This document shows, one piece after another, positions 1-13,049 of a DNA stretch of 64,000 bases (position 1 is the first letter of the stretch; every line of letters begins with the position of its first letter). This DNA comes from Reticulitermes speratus. Lineage: Eukaryota; Arthropoda; Insecta; Blattodea; Rhinotermitidae. Where the stretch lies: contig JAJKFL010000012.1 in the NCBI GenBank assembly GCA_021186555.1, forward strand, positions 682,001-746,000, written 5' to 3'. The notes under the pieces were generated by a model. It had not been told where the DNA came from, made no database searches, and saw only the letters and a program-made list of their open reading frames with translations. The position numbers and the translations under genes are program-made.

Positions 1-110
1 TATAATTGCGTATGAAAAATCAAATGCTAATACATACACACGTACTTATGTATACAAGTACATACATACACACAAACACGTCTATCCTATCGTCCATACA
101 CACACATTCG

Positions 111-290
111 TCTGGTGCCCTAAACCGACCGATCGCGACAGTGCCGATAGCACCTCAGTGCTATGCAGCCCGAAGCCCGAAGCCTCGCATTTTGGCTTCG
201 GTAAAACATTGCCCCTGTTAGCCGTCCTCAGACGTTAACCCCCCTCCGCGACGTGGACGCCAGGGGTTGGATTTTGGAGGGGCCCATTCA
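111..290. repeat. GC-rich module copy 1 inside the CA array
   Basis: About 180 bp beginning TCGTCTGGTGCCCTAAACCG, repeated at 2768-2946 and 3153-3330. It contains two short hairpins, AGCAC/GTGCT (149-153 with 158-162) and CCGAAGCC/GGCTTCGG (177-184 with 194-201). Base composition differs sharply from the flanking CA-rich DNA. Confidence 0.7.
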
Positions 291-2767
291 CACACACATA
301 CACACATAAATATACATATATACATACTCATATACTTCCACACTACTCACGTACTTACAAACACAAATATAAATACTACGTAAGAAAATCAAACGCCCAT
401 ACACACACACATAATATATGTAGAATTACACACATACATACACACACACACAAATCTATACTCTCGTCGATATACACACGAAATTATATATACAATTGCA
501 CATATACACACTACATACATTCACGCACTTATGTACACACTCATTACGCATACACGTACATACATACAGACGTACAAAACGACAGTGTACATACATACAT
601 ACACGTTACATATTAACACTAATACATATATACACACGTACATACACACACGCTCATAAATACATACAGACGTACAACATTTAGACGTACATATATATAC
701 TCACATATATACACAGGTATAACTATACACTATCAAGTACACACTACTACATACTAGGTAGATACATTAGACGTACATATATATACTCAATTCATACACA
801 CGTAAATACATATACACGTACATACGTACACACGTACATACATACGTAAATAATACACACATACACATCACACTTTCGTTGACATTCAATACCCAATACA
901 AATACACATCTATCCACTCTCCATAAATACACGCGTATTATACATACAATTACACACATACACATCGTCCACCGGTCCATACATACACACGATTATATAT
1001 ACAATTACACACAAACATATCTGTCAAATGGTCCATCATACACACGTACTTATACATACAATTACACACATCATCTATCCACTCTCCATACAACACCGTA
1101 CTTATACATACAATTACACACATACTCATCTCCATCTTCCATAATACAACGTACTTATACATACAATTACACACATACCATCTATCCATCTTCCATACAT
1201 ACACGCGTACTTATACATACAATTACACACATACACATCTGTCCACCGGTCCATAAATACAAACGTACTTATAAATAAATACACACACACACAATCCACC
1301 TCTCGTCGATACATACACACGTACTTATATATACAGTACACATACAACACACACACATCACTCTCGTCGATACATACACACGTACTTATATATACAAGTA
1401 CACACAACACACACATCACCTCTCGTCGATACATACACACGTACTTATATATACAAGTACACTACACACACACACACACATCCACCATCTCGTCGATACA
1501 TACACACGTACTTATATATACAAGTACACACATACAACATCCACCTTCGTCGATACTACACACGTACTTATATATACAATACACACACACACACACACAT
1601 CCACCTCTCGTCGATACATACACACGTACTTATATATACAAGTACACACATACACAACATCCACCTCCGTCGATACATACACACTGTATCATTACAATAC
1701 TACACCAAACACTTCGCATACATACACGTACAATATACTCCACCTCTTCGTCGATACATACACACGTACTTATAATACAAGTACACACACAACACACACT
1801 CTCACCTCTCGTCTGATACATACACACGTACTTATATATACAAAGTACAACAACACAACACACACATCCACCTCTCGTCGATACATACACACGTACTTAT
1901 ATATCAAGTACACAACACACACACACATCCACCTCTCGTCGATACATACACACGTACTTATATCATACAATACACAACATCTATCACACTAAACAATACA
2001 CTACATACCACACTCCACTTCGTCGATACATACACACGTACTATATATATACAAGTACACATATACATACACACACATCCACCTCCGTCGATACATACAC
2101 ACGTACTTATATATACAAGTACACACATACACACACACACATCACCTCTCGTCGATACATACACACGTACTTATATATACAAGTACACACATCACACACA
2201 CACATCCACCTCTCGTCGATACATACACACGTACTTATATATACAAGTACAACACACACACACACATTCACCTCTCGTCGATACATACACACGTACTTAT
2301 ATAAACACACAACACACATACACCACACACATACCACCTCTCGTCGATACATACACACGTACTTATATATACAAGTACACACACACACACACACTCACCT
2401 CTCGTCGATACATACACACGTACTTATATATACAAGTACACACATACACACACACATCCACCTCTCGTCGATACATACACACGTACTTAAAATATACAAG
2501 TACACACATACACACACACATTCACCTCTCGTCGATACATACACACGTACTTATATATACAAGTACACACATACACACACACATCTATCCACTCTTCCAT
2601 ACATACACACGTACTTATACATACAATTACACACATACACATCTATTTACTGGTCCATACATACACACATACAATTACGCACATACACATACAATTTTAT
2701 GTTCTAGTACACACAAACGCACGTGCTTATATATACAATTACACACATACACACACACACACACACT

Positions 2768-2946
2768 CGTCTGGTGCCCTAAACCGACCGATCGCGACAG
2801 TGCAGATAGCACCTCAGTGCTATGCAGCCCGAAGCCCGAAGCCTCGCAATTTGGTCTTCGGTAAAACATTGCTCCTGATAGCCGTCCTCAGATGTCACCC
2901 CAACTCCTCGACGTGGGCGCCAGGGTTGGATGTTGGAGGGGCCCAT
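2768..2946. repeat. GC-rich module copy 2
   Basis: Copy of 111-290 with an inserted T in the second hairpin (GGTCTTCGG) and several substitutions in the 3' part. Confidence 0.7.
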
Positions 2947-3152
2947 TCACACACATATACACTCATAAATACATACATACATATATACATAGTCTCATAT
3001 ACACTTGCATATTTACTCACGTACATACAAACACAAATACAGATATAATTGCGTATGAAAAATCAAACGCTAATACATACACACGTACTTATGTATACAA
3101 GTACATACATACACACACACACGTCTATCCTATCGTCCATACACACACTCTC

Positions 3153-3330
3153 GTCTGGTGCCCTAAACCGACCGATCGCGACAGTGCAGATAGCACCTCA
3201 GTGCTATGCTGCCCGAAGACCGAAGCCTCGCATTTTGGCTTCGGTAAAACATTGCCCCTGTTAGCCGTCCTCAGACGTTAACCCCCCTCCGCGACGTGGA
3301 CGCCAGGGTTGGATTTTGGAGGGGCCCATT
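3153..3330. repeat. GC-rich module copy 3
   Basis: Nearly identical to copy 1. Together with the flanking sequence it belongs to the 3-kb duplicated segment. Confidence 0.7.
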
Positions 3331-3610
3331 CTCACATATATACACACATAAATACATACATATATACATAGACTCATATATACTTCCACACTTACTCACG
3401 TACTTACAAACACAAATACTAAATACATACGTAAAAAAATCAAACGCCCATACACACACACATAATTATATGTAGAATTACACACATACATACACACACA
3501 CACAAATCTATCCTCTCGTCGATATTTACACACGAAATTATATATACAATTGCACATATACACACTACATACATTCACACGCACTTATGTACACACTCAC
3601 TTACGCATAC

Positions 3611-3775
3611 ACGTACATACATACAGACGTACATACATACACACGTACATACATACACACGTACATACATACACACGTACATACATACACACGTACATAC
3701 ATACACACGTACATACATACACACGTACATACATACACACGTACATACATACACACGTACTTACATACACACGTA
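3611..3775. repeat. 16-bp tandem repeat (ACGTACATACATACAC)n
   Basis: About ten nearly perfect copies at the right edge of the block. Left copies (about 560-690) are much more degenerate. Confidence 0.9.
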
Positions 3776-3799
3776 CATTCCTGTACTAATACAGATCTC

Positions 3800-5660
3800 T
3801 ATTTATTATTGCAGTCAAGCAGCACACAAAACCAAATTTGTATTACAGTTCACAACATATATGTTTTGCTCTGCACACATTATTTCTAAACATCCGATAC
3901 GTCAGTCTTCGACCCTTATTTTTATCACTTTTGAAATCATCTCTCCTCGCCTTATAATCCAAGTATCAGTTCACATGTCTTAACGTAATCACTCTTCCTT
4001 ATCTTGTCTAATTTATAACTCTCAACTACTTTTGTATCTTGTGTTGTTTTCTACTATTCTGCATATCAAAATTTCATATTAGTCCCCTTCGTTTAATATT
4101 TCATCCTCACCGTTCTAAAATTCAATAAGCTTTTTACATTGCTCTATTTTCTGCATATTATTGTAACATTCTTTCTGCCACCTTCTTGTATCTGGAATTA
4201 ACTACGTTGTAACTTAACGATTTTATCTGCCTAAAATATTTCCCCTTATTACGACAGAACAACTTGCACACCCTTATAAATCGGGTAAAATTACATATAC
4301 TTTTATCTAATAAAGAATAACTATCAAATATATTAGTCACTTTATCTAATAAATTCAACACGAACTGTTTACCGCAAAATCCCTGGTGAGTTGTCAAAAT
4401 AAATTAATTATACAAAAATTGTTTTGGAAATCTGAACTTTTCGACTATATCAAAGCCAAATCTTCAGAATACAGTATGGTCTGATAATATGACGTATTTC
4501 CAGTGTCTTAGGTACAAATACATACAGCAGAAACACGCAAACCACAACAAGCAGCCGTTGAAACGTGTTTCATTAGACAAACAACGGACCTTCTGCACAC
4601 ACGAAATATGTTTCAACATTTTGTTCCACACAGCACTATACAAGTGGCCAGCGCAAGGCAGGGACTAGGTTTAATGGTTTGGTATCGCAAGGTGCAGATA
4701 CAGCAGTTACGTCAGACAAGGTCAGTGACAGACCAGCTGAGCCTGAGCCTGCACCTTGGGTTGCCTACATCGAGGCACGTACAAGACTGCAACGTTCTGT
4801 TTCATGGCGTAAACATAGAAAATCTGTGAATTGATATGAACGTTATATTTAAGGGAAGGATAAGGCTAGCAAGATGCATGTTTTGACGGATGCTTTGGGA
4901 TTTTCACATCGTGTGATAAACGTCTGCTATTAGGTTTCGGGGGAAAGTACTGGGGTGAATGCTGAAGTAATTGGAACGAATGTGTTGGTTATAGGCGAAC
5001 GAATTTTGGCCCATCATAGCTACGAAAGGGGAGGATAAGGCTTGTACCGATGTAGTGGGAATTGGCAGATTTCCAAGGATACGTAATTGCCTATTGATAC
5101 ATGTAAAAGTGGAAACACTTCATTACATTATCTCTTCATACTTCAATTATTTGTAACCATGGAATTTACCATCTTTTATATTTAATTACAAGCAGACTAA
5201 GGGAAAGAAACGCGTCAACAAAGGAACTCAATAAATCGCAACATAAAGAATTAATAATGCTAACAGTTTCGTATTTCCCATATTCCTATATCCAGTACGT
5301 TTTCCTTTGTACTGAGTCTGACATACTGTGTTCCCTAACAGTGAAGGTCACGCTATGTATTTATTACATTTGACAGTCCACCTATGTTTCTGTTTACTGT
5401 ATGAGTTACACATGTCACACAGTTGGAAGATTGAGGTACAAATTAGTGTTTATTGCTACTGGTTCAGGAAATTCTGTCACCAAGACATGAAATGTGGAAC
5501 GGTAACATTAATATTCCATTACATAATGAGGGTATATATAATGCACGGTTATGTAGCGACTGAAACACTTAAGTCTGCATAAAGAAACACTGTGCTAGAA
5601 GATCTAAATGATATCTTGAATTCAGTTATCTCTCAAATAACTCGAAATGCTCTCATTGCT
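3800..5660. other. No gene recognised
   Basis: AT-rich DNA with only short open frames (73-84 codons at most) of no recognisable family. No splice-linked acidic exon or transposon end noted. Confidence 0.5.
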
Positions 5661-5687
5661 ACTCACGGTCGACAAACACCGTGATAA

Positions 5688-5962
5688 TATATAGTCTTAT
5701 TGCGACAAATGTACACTTCAGTTGGCTATATATACAAACTACCGAAATATATTACAATAGAAGTGAACGGACACAACCGACAAAGCCGGAACACACTAAA
5801 AACAGCCATTAAATATAGAATAAATCAAGAATTGAGTACCTTTATATTAAAAAACAGAAGTTAAACTATCGCCTTCATCTAATTTGTGCAAAAAAAACTG
5901 GCAAGAGAGTTGGCTATATACGCAAATAATAAAGTGTACGTTTGTCGCAATAAGACTATATA
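5688..5962. mobile_element. Fold-back element with about 31-bp inverted arms
   Basis: Arms 5688-5718 (TATATAGTCTTATTGCGACA...) and 5932-5962 are inverted copies with one or two mismatches. GTTGGCTATATA also occurs at both sides in direct orientation. It resembles a small MITE. The family is unknown. Confidence 0.5.
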
Positions 5963-6029
5963 CAATAACAATGTACGGTGACAATAACATAAACCGTGAT
6001 AATACTGGGTAATGTTTCTTCAACAGTGC

Positions 6030-7125
6030 CACGATCGGGAATCGAACTGGTTGCTTACTGAAAGCAGTTCAGCAACACAACAGTGACCGCATTTGACCTG
6101 TCGTTTCAAATAATCTAGTAAACACCTGCGTAACTCTGTCTACCTCTGCATAACGTACTGCGTCAAGACGTCCATTGCACAACCGGAACACGAAATGCAG
6201 CCACAAGCCGTTACTCGCGCATCAATACATCCATTTGCATGTATATCGATAACAGTTACAAATTAATGGCCCACAAACAACGCATTTGACACGAAAGATG
6301 TAACTGTAACACTGCAACGTACTGCGACCTTCGCTGCGACAAAGTTCTAACTTCGAAAAGTGGCAACATCATATTTATTTTCAACAAGCTAACGAATTTA
6401 AGTTGGTTTCAAGTGTTTCGACGTAAAAATACAATTATATTAACCCATGTAAATACCTGCTAATTAACCAGCAACTACAGGTCGTAATGGCGGCCAGAGA
6501 CCTACCCTTTAGCAACAGCCTGCATGAAGGTAACAGCTAATTGCGTGTCCACAGTCACCCTCACGATCAGGAATCGAACTGGCTGCTTACCGAACGCATT
6601 TCAGCAACACAACACTTACTGCATTTGATCTGTCGTTTCCAAGAATCTTGTAAACATCGGTGTAACTCTGTCTACCTCTGCATATCGTACTGCATCAAGA
6701 AGTCCATTGCACAACCAGAACACGAAATTGAGCCAGAAGCCGTTACTCGCGCATGAATACGTTAGGGAAGTTACAAATGCCGATAAATAGTATAATAAAG
6801 CGTAAATTAACATCTGCACCTAACATTTCCTATTCATTTGCGTGTCTATCTATAACAATTACAACTTAAGAGCCCACAAACAACGTATTTCACACGAAGT
6901 ATGGTACTGTGAAATTACAACATACTGCGATCTTGACTACGACAAAGAATTTCTAACTTCGAAAAGTGGCTAAATCGTATTTATTTTCAATAAGTTAACG
7001 AGTTTAAGTTGGTTTTCAAGTGTTTCGATGTAAATACATTAATATAAAATCATGTACTTACCAGCTAATTAACCAGCAACTGGAACTCATCATGGCTGCC
7101 AAGGACCTACCCCTTAGCAAGTCTC
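6030..7125 (-). repeat. Direct duplication of a roughly 530-bp repeat with tRNA-like B box
   Basis: 6030-6535 and 6562-7125 align over their length at an offset of about 532 bp. Both include, on the minus strand, GTTCGATTCC (6051-6036 region and its copy), a match to the pol III B box, and both end near CCTACCC[CT]TTAGCAA. Probably a tRNA-derived SINE present in two copies or duplicated in tandem. Confidence 0.5.
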
Positions 7126-7254
7126 CATAACGGTATAACACAAGAACACTTCCACCCTCACTGAATGTTACCGTGCCACTGCCCAGGGATGACTGCCTAA
7201 CTGATAAAGAAGGCCAATGAAACTGAAGATGGCGCGCGTGTCAATGTCACATGG

Positions 7255-7525
7255 ACTCCGATGCGGATTGCGAAAAATAGTCCACAACTGTCAATTACAA
7301 ATCAAACTCAAGTTACAAGATGAACAGACATCTCAAAACGTCCATTACATTCCAACAAATGGGAAAAATGTGTTTATTTTATCTTTGTGGTTGTGTCTTT
7401 CTTTGGTAGAGAGTGATAATATCAAACCTGAACTCCAATGGCGGATTGCGAAAAATAATCCATCGCATTTAATTACAGTTTGAATTGAAGATGTCTTAGA
7501 GACATCCCAAAACCTCCATAATCCA
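7255..7525 (+). repeat. Short diverged direct repeat
   Basis: 7255-7345 (ATGCGGATTGCGAAAAATAG...CATCTCAAAACGTCCAT) is echoed at 7433-7520 (ATGGCGGATTGCGAAAAATA...CATCCCAAAACCTCCAT). The open frames over it (88 and 61 codons) look fortuitous. Confidence 0.5.
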
Positions 7526-7529
7526 CGCA

Positions 7530-8770
7530 AAGATAATCATTTGTAGTGCCCTGGCGGCAGGACATCTATTTGTAGTGCCTCCCTAGGGTGGGCAACCTCA
7601 CTAAACTTAATCTTCACCTAAAGAGGTCCTACTGGTAGTGTAGCTTCGCTGGCGCCGCTGGTTCCGTCTTAACTCTGTCTTTTACTGTAGTACTGCCACC
7701 AGTCACTTTTAATTTTCATCAGATTGCTGACAACTCCTGTGCTTAATAACATCACAATATATTCTACCAAACACTTCTCTGTTTAATCAAATACCTAACG
7801 TTCACTGCCACCACCTTTGTAAATGTTAAGCTAGACTAAAATATTCATATTTCCTTCTGTCCAAGTTTCACAGTACAAAGTTCGTCTGTCTCACTACTCT
7901 TACTACGTTCGTGCAAATAATATTAAAATGGTTTCCTCAAAACTCATTACTCTAGTCAATATAATTTCCTCTATAAGTTAAACTATTGTAAACGTCAATA
8001 TTTCAACAGGAAATTGTACATTAAATTCCCAATCAAAGTTTGCCTATTCTCCCCTATCCGCAACATTCTATTCACAGATGTACTTGGGATATGCTATATC
8101 TTCGTCTTTCTTACAGCTTACGTCCCAGCAGCCCACAGACAGAACAATGGTTATGTTACATCTTTCTAAGAAAATATCTGTAATATATATTCTTCTACTT
8201 TACTCTGCTACAAAAGCACACAAAAAAACACAACTATGTCACCATCATTATTTTTCTAGTTACTTGGGGGAGGGGGGGGGGTCCTAACAACACTACGGCT
8301 GGATCATCTTAAGGTTATGTTAACCAACCGTGTGTCAATCAAACTAAATTTGGAAAAAAAAATCTATAACAAAACTATTCACAACCAATCTACAGTTTTG
8401 GATGCATCACACACCACTCACCTGGTAATAACAGCAAAACAAGAGCGATCGAGCTGATCGCAAATCGCTCAATCTGCGTCTCTCTCCAACGAAAGACAGG
8501 CCACAACAGCACTGCGTGTCGGTGCTAACAGCACAGCGCGCTCACTAATTTACATGTATCATAACGTAACTTCAAAATTTATTATTACACTCCCAATATA
8601 AAATTTAAACAAAAATACTTTTTGCATAATTACACAAACCAAAAACTACTTCACTACATATTTTTTGGTTGTCTTTCATCGCCAGAGAGCAACAGATTTA
8701 TGTCGAGACATACAGCACACTACTGCTACATTACATATTGCGAGGGAATAAAATAAATAAAAAAATACGT
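7530..8770. other. No gene recognised
   Basis: No ORF above 70 codons and no recognised repeat. An 11-G run near 8270-8280 and a CpG-containing patch near 8440-8550 are the only landmarks. Confidence 0.4.
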
Positions 8771-8779
8771 GCAGCCGAG

Positions 8780-9020
8780 TCCTTGTCGTGACGCTAACAG
8801 TTCCTCAGCTGTTCAATAAATTCCCTCCATTTACAACAGCCATCCTCTTGTACCTGCCCTGAGTCTGATTAATCCCGTCCAGCCCCTGCATTTTGTTTAT
8901 GATCATTTTAATATTATCCTCCACCTATGCCTAGGTCTTCCAAATTGGTCTCTTCCCTTCACATTTTCGTGCTAGAACCCTGTATGCATTTCTCTTCCCT
9001 CCAATGCATGCTACAAGCCC
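8780..9020 (-). mobile_element. RTE-like LINE, 3' fragment
   Basis: Shares the 3' region of the family best seen at 21772-22225 (GAGTCC...GAGAAGCTAACAG, CAGCTGTTCAATAAATTCCC, GCCTAGGTCTTCCAA, ATGCATTTCTCTTC). On the minus strand this is the C-terminal end of a non-LTR reverse transcriptase ORF. Diverged, no intact frame. Confidence 0.6.
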
Positions 9021-9029
9021 TGCACACTC

Positions 9030-9920
9030 AAATCATGTTTCTGTGTGGCTGAGACATCATAAAATTTGACATCAAGTAACACTGCTGTATCAACTGAAGT
9101 AGTTTAATTTTGTCTGTAAATCGCGTAATATTCTTACTGTCTTTAAATCAAGATGGCCACGGCAGTAGTAATTTTGGGAACATTGAGGTTATACCAATGT
9201 GTGTGTGGGGAAAATTTCTCTTGGATAACATGAAAATGGATGGTTGTGAAAAATGAACTGGATATACACAGAGCAACAAAACAATGTAGTGTAAATTTGG
9301 GCTCCAAATTATTACACCTGTACTTGCCACTCTTACTGCAGTACATGTATGAAAACACAGCAACAGAGTAATTCACATATGAAGGTCTTAATTATTTGTG
9401 CATCTGAATTATATCTAAATATTCAGTTTCTACATCATGGTAACTATATGCCATCTGCATTACATAGCCCTATCTGTTAATGAAAACCTTACAAACATTA
9501 CAATTAAATGTTTTCATACCCTTCCTCACTGAAACCATGTTCTTCACTTTCCACCATTTCAGAAGGATGTTCCATACATATTACAGGTGAAATGTATCTG
9601 TATATACATATAAGAATGGAACATCCCAGACAGTAGTCTAATCTATTCCCTTCTTGATATACTTGCAATCTAAAATGCTTTTCTCCCACACGGTACAATG
9701 ACGCTCATTGCACTAGAACACATTAATGTCAATGACTCCTCAGCATTACCTCCTGCACACCATACATGATAATCCATCGAAGTGCATTTGCTATGAACAA
9801 TTAACAAATGTTATGCAAGTGCCATACTGCAGTCGTTTCATACATTTCCCCGAGGTTTCTATGGGGAATGATCTACCCTCAACATAAATAATTTACAAAT
9901 ATGTAATGTATTGTAACTAA
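9030..9920. other. No gene recognised
   Basis: Only short unassigned frames (up to 77 codons). No repeat identified. Confidence 0.4.
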
Positions 9921-10035
9921 CTCCATAGAGCAGAGTCCTTCTTGAGAAGCTAACAGGTCGTCAGCTAGTCAAGAATTCCCTACATTTTATGGAACCCGAA
10001 GGTTCATTACCGCATTCACAACAGCCTGCATACGT
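9918..10035 (-). mobile_element. RTE-like LINE, short 3' end
   Basis: Contains the family 3' end ACTCCATAGAGCAGAGTCC, CTTCTTGAGAAGCTAACAGG and GGTTCATTACCGC. The adjoining AACTAACT is the short-tandem tail seen on other copies. Confidence 0.65.
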
Positions 10036-10388
10036 AATGTATTCATGTGTACCAATCTGCTGACCACAAAGCTCTCTTAATTAATTACTGCAGTAAAGCT
10101 TAACAAAGTAATTGAGTCTGGCAGAAATATTGAGGGTGGCATGTTGGTACCACTGCTACAAGAATCACGTGGAATGGTTCACGTAGGTGTAAGATGTAGT
10201 TTAGTTGGCCCAAGACAAAAAGTACTGAATCCACTCAGTCAGTTACTTGAGGAGTGATTAAATATATGATAATGGAGACAGCACGAACAGTAGCAACCGT
10301 ACTAAAGTGACTTTATGGAATAGGACCTGCGCGAGCACGCTCACAAATGCACTTCGTGATTAGCAACAATCGATGTGAAGAGGAGATA

Positions 10389-10645
10389 GGACAGTGTAGT
10401 CAGTCTAGTGACTAGGCTATGCGCTGGACGATCTAGGCTTTGATTCCTGGCAGGGGAAATAGATTTTTCTCTCAGAAACACCCAGACCAGTCCTGGGGTC
10501 CCATGCAGCCTCCTATCCAATGAGTACCGTGGGTAAAGTACCAAGACGTGCAGCTGACTACTCACCGACACCTAGTGCCAAGGTTAAGAATTGGTGGAGC
10601 TATACCTGTACACCCACTATATACCTTGACTTTGACCTTTGTATG
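10389..10645 (+). mobile_element. tRNA-derived SINE, family 1 (old copy)
   Basis: Diverged copy of the full element at 43690-43983: a tRNA-like head (GACTAGGCTATGCGCTGGA, TTTGATTCCTGGCAGGGG), then CCCAGACCAGTCCTGGGGTC, then CACCTAGTGCCAAGGTTAAG and a CTTTGACCTTT end. Confidence 0.6.
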
Positions 10646-10649
10646 TAAA

Positions 10650-11560
10650 AGTTGTGTTACCTGACCCTGACTATTCAGTATGTTCATCATATAATGGTAG
10701 ATGTTTCAGCAACATTATTGTCAGAACCTCATCTCATAAATAAATTTGTATATTATAGCCAACAAATCACACCCACCCTTCTGAAGCACTATCGACAATT
10801 CAACACAGTACAGTATCAACAAATTGATTCCAAATTCTACAATTCAATAAATTTATGAGCTTCTCATTAACTTCACCTGTAGCAATGACATGCAGTGACA
10901 CTTAATAACATAAGTCTACAAGCACAGACTTTTTGAATGCTTTCGAACATAATTCTCTTGTGAAAAACTGGTGTAGTTACTCTCCTAACTTCCAATGCTG
11001 AAACATAGGATCCCTGAGCAGAGCAGCTTTATTGCACAGACAGCCTGCAACTGCTGGAACATCCTGTGCAGCTGCTACACTCAGGGACACGATAAAAGGA
11101 ACACACTGTATTTGCAAACATATCAATTCTTTTTTTTTTTTTCTGTGAGCAACAGTTGATAAATATTTCATGTTTGGACAACTCTGTGTGTGTCAGAACA
11201 AAGTCTCTGCCACATATCATATGAAAGGAAGCAATAACCATAATTCTACAAGCAGCTGATGGTGCAGGAACAGAAATGAAACACCATTTCTGCATTTAAC
11301 AGCCTTTTTCTCTCTGACATGAATAAAAATAATCACTTATGAATTGAACTGTGCAAACAATTCTGCACTTACCATATTTACTCTACTGTAAGCAGACTTT
11401 TTTTTCCGCTCTTTTGATGGTCTGAAACTATCAGTAGGCTTAGTGATGGTGTCATTCATAGAGGGAAAATACAGAAGGTCACGGTATTTACTGTCCAGCA
11501 TTTACAGCATACTTGACTGCAATACAGCTATGAGGGTACGTTCTATACATCCTAAAATTA
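10650..11560. other. No gene recognised
   Basis: Unassigned. A 12-T run lies near 11130-11142. Open frames of 64-88 codons on the minus strand have no recognisable family. Confidence 0.4.
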
Positions 11561-11571
11561 TTCTGTTATGT

Positions 11572-11768
11572 GTATTCACTTCATTGTACCACCCAAATAC
11601 ACATTATTAAATACATACAGTATTAAACACGTAGCTCCGACATGTTCCGGTACAAGCGTACCATCATCAGGGAGCACAATATGCCAGGTTTAAAACCAAG
11701 TGCCAGTGATAACATGTCGGAGCTCCGTCTTTAATATTCATATGCAGTTGGTACAATGAAGTGAATAC
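11572..11768 (-). mobile_element. Small inverted-repeat element carrying a hammerhead-like motif
   Basis: Arms 11572-11591 and 11749-11768 (GTATTCACTTCATTGTACCA and its complement) and inner arms 11633-11646/11711-11724 (AGCTCCGACATGTT) fold back. Between them the minus strand reads CTCC, CTGATGA, a GGTAC/GTACC stem, GGAACATGTC, GGAG. Confidence 0.6.
11635..11674 (-). ncRNA. Hammerhead-ribozyme-like motif (probably inactive)
   Basis: CTGATGA core, stem II GGTAC/GTACC with loop GCTT, GGAAC in place of CGAAAC (a change at the position equivalent to A13), cleavage triplet GTC, stem I CTCC/GGAG. There is one extra U between the core and stem II, as in the other copies here. Confidence 0.5.
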
Positions 11769-11789
11769 ACTGATCTGAAAAATGCACGG

Positions 11790-12390
11790 AATGGACAAGT
11801 TTAAAATATTATCTGCTACGTTTCTGTACTCTCCCTCAGCACTGCCAACCACAGCCATATGCGGCTGCAAGTAGCTGAATTTTAAGCCATGCAGCTGATA
11901 GCAGAATGACTAGTTAATTAATAATATATAATACTGTATGTAACATCTTTAATCTAAGTTTGAGATATAGCTCAATTTCAGCCTAATATCCAGATTTTGG
12001 AGTATGGGTAGTAAAAATGCTAACATGCTAATATCCTAAATGTGGAATACAGGTAGCAAGACTGCTAACATGCTAATATCCTCATTTTTAGTCCTTTTTC
12101 GTCTTTGGCGACTAAAAAATCAGGGGTCAGCTTGCATTTAGTTCATCTTACAACTGAGTAAACAGAGTATGCCACATTTGTAAAGCTTTAGTGTGTGGAT
12201 TCTGTTCCTGAATCATCCTGATGTTGGTACTACTGCAGTAACACAGCTGTGCCTCAGGCTTACTCTCTTCTAGAGACATGTCACATCTGAAACACTTTTC
12301 AAAACATGTCACTTTATGCACATATATTAGCGAAGTGTGTCTTCGAAATACGAAGTACGGTTCCCTAGCCTCAAACTTGTGTGTTGATCA
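11790..12390. other. No gene recognised
   Basis: Contains a local repeat (GCTAACATGCTAATATCCT at about 12016 and 12064). Otherwise unassigned. Confidence 0.4.
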
Positions 12391-12394
12391 AGCA

Positions 12395-12690
12395 TTTTAT
12401 TTTTCTGAACCATCCACCCTAGTCCTGACCTTGCTCTGTCAGACTATCTCTTATTTGGGCCACTGAAGCAATATTTGGGGAAGTTGAAACAGCTGTTTGG
12501 AAATGGTTGTGAATGCCAGTGCATGATTTCTAATGCCAAAGAGTTTTTAAACTTGTGCCAAGATGGGAAAAATACATTGATGTGCTCATGGGATTGTTAC
12601 AAAATAACGATACTTCAGTGCAGTGCGATCAACAAGCTACATTCAACGTTGTAACGGCTTCTCATTGAATTTTTATGACTCAGGGTATCT
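12395..12690 (+). mobile_element. Mariner transposase fossil, C-terminal part
   Basis: Plus frame reads PP.SPDLALSDYLLFGPLKQY, the mariner signature PPYSPDLAPSDFHLF-GPL around the third catalytic Asp, then in another frame LVPRWEKYIDVL, the family C-terminus. Frameshifts and stops are present. The tail (CAACGTTGTAACGGCTTCTCAT) recurs at 23125. Confidence 0.75.
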
Positions 12691-13049
12691 TACTTATTGA
12701 ACAACCTCCATATATACAGAGAAAATATATTTCACACCTGATACTTGGGGAAGGCTTTCTCACAACCAAATATCACTGTCTGCAAATTCCCGCCAAGATA
12801 TGTGACATTTCTGAAACTTTTCCTCTCCTGTATCTCAGTACTCCATCCTCTAAAATAGATGCTACATGTCACTCACTTGTATACTGCTTCAGGCATTGCC
12901 ACAGAGATCAGACGTAACAGATCTCTGCATGTTCAGTATGTGCCGCTCGAGTTTCCACACAACAGGGCCTCGTTGCACACTTGACACTTAAAATGATAAC
13001 CCCTCAGGCTAGACTGCGATCTTTCAATTTTCTGTCTTCCCCCATTTTT

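Larger units (their letters stand above)
1..3790. repeat. CA-rich minisatellite block with higher-order structure
   Basis: The whole block is built of CATACACACGTACTTATATA-type sequence. From about 1290 to 2590 a unit of roughly 60 bp (CTCGTCGATACATACACACG...) recurs about 20 times with many small indels. From about 920 to 1260 a related unit with TCTATCCACTCTCCATAC occurs. The stretch 1-780 is copied at about 3041-3800, a higher-order period near 3 kb. Open frames here (YKYVCMYRREV on minus, THIHTHV on plus) are translations of the repeat and not genes. Confidence 0.9.

Noticed and set aside
950-2394. Series of 60-104-codon minus frames reading YKYVCMYRREV
   Set aside because: Direct translation of the roughly 60-bp CA-rich satellite, with many frame changes caused by indels.
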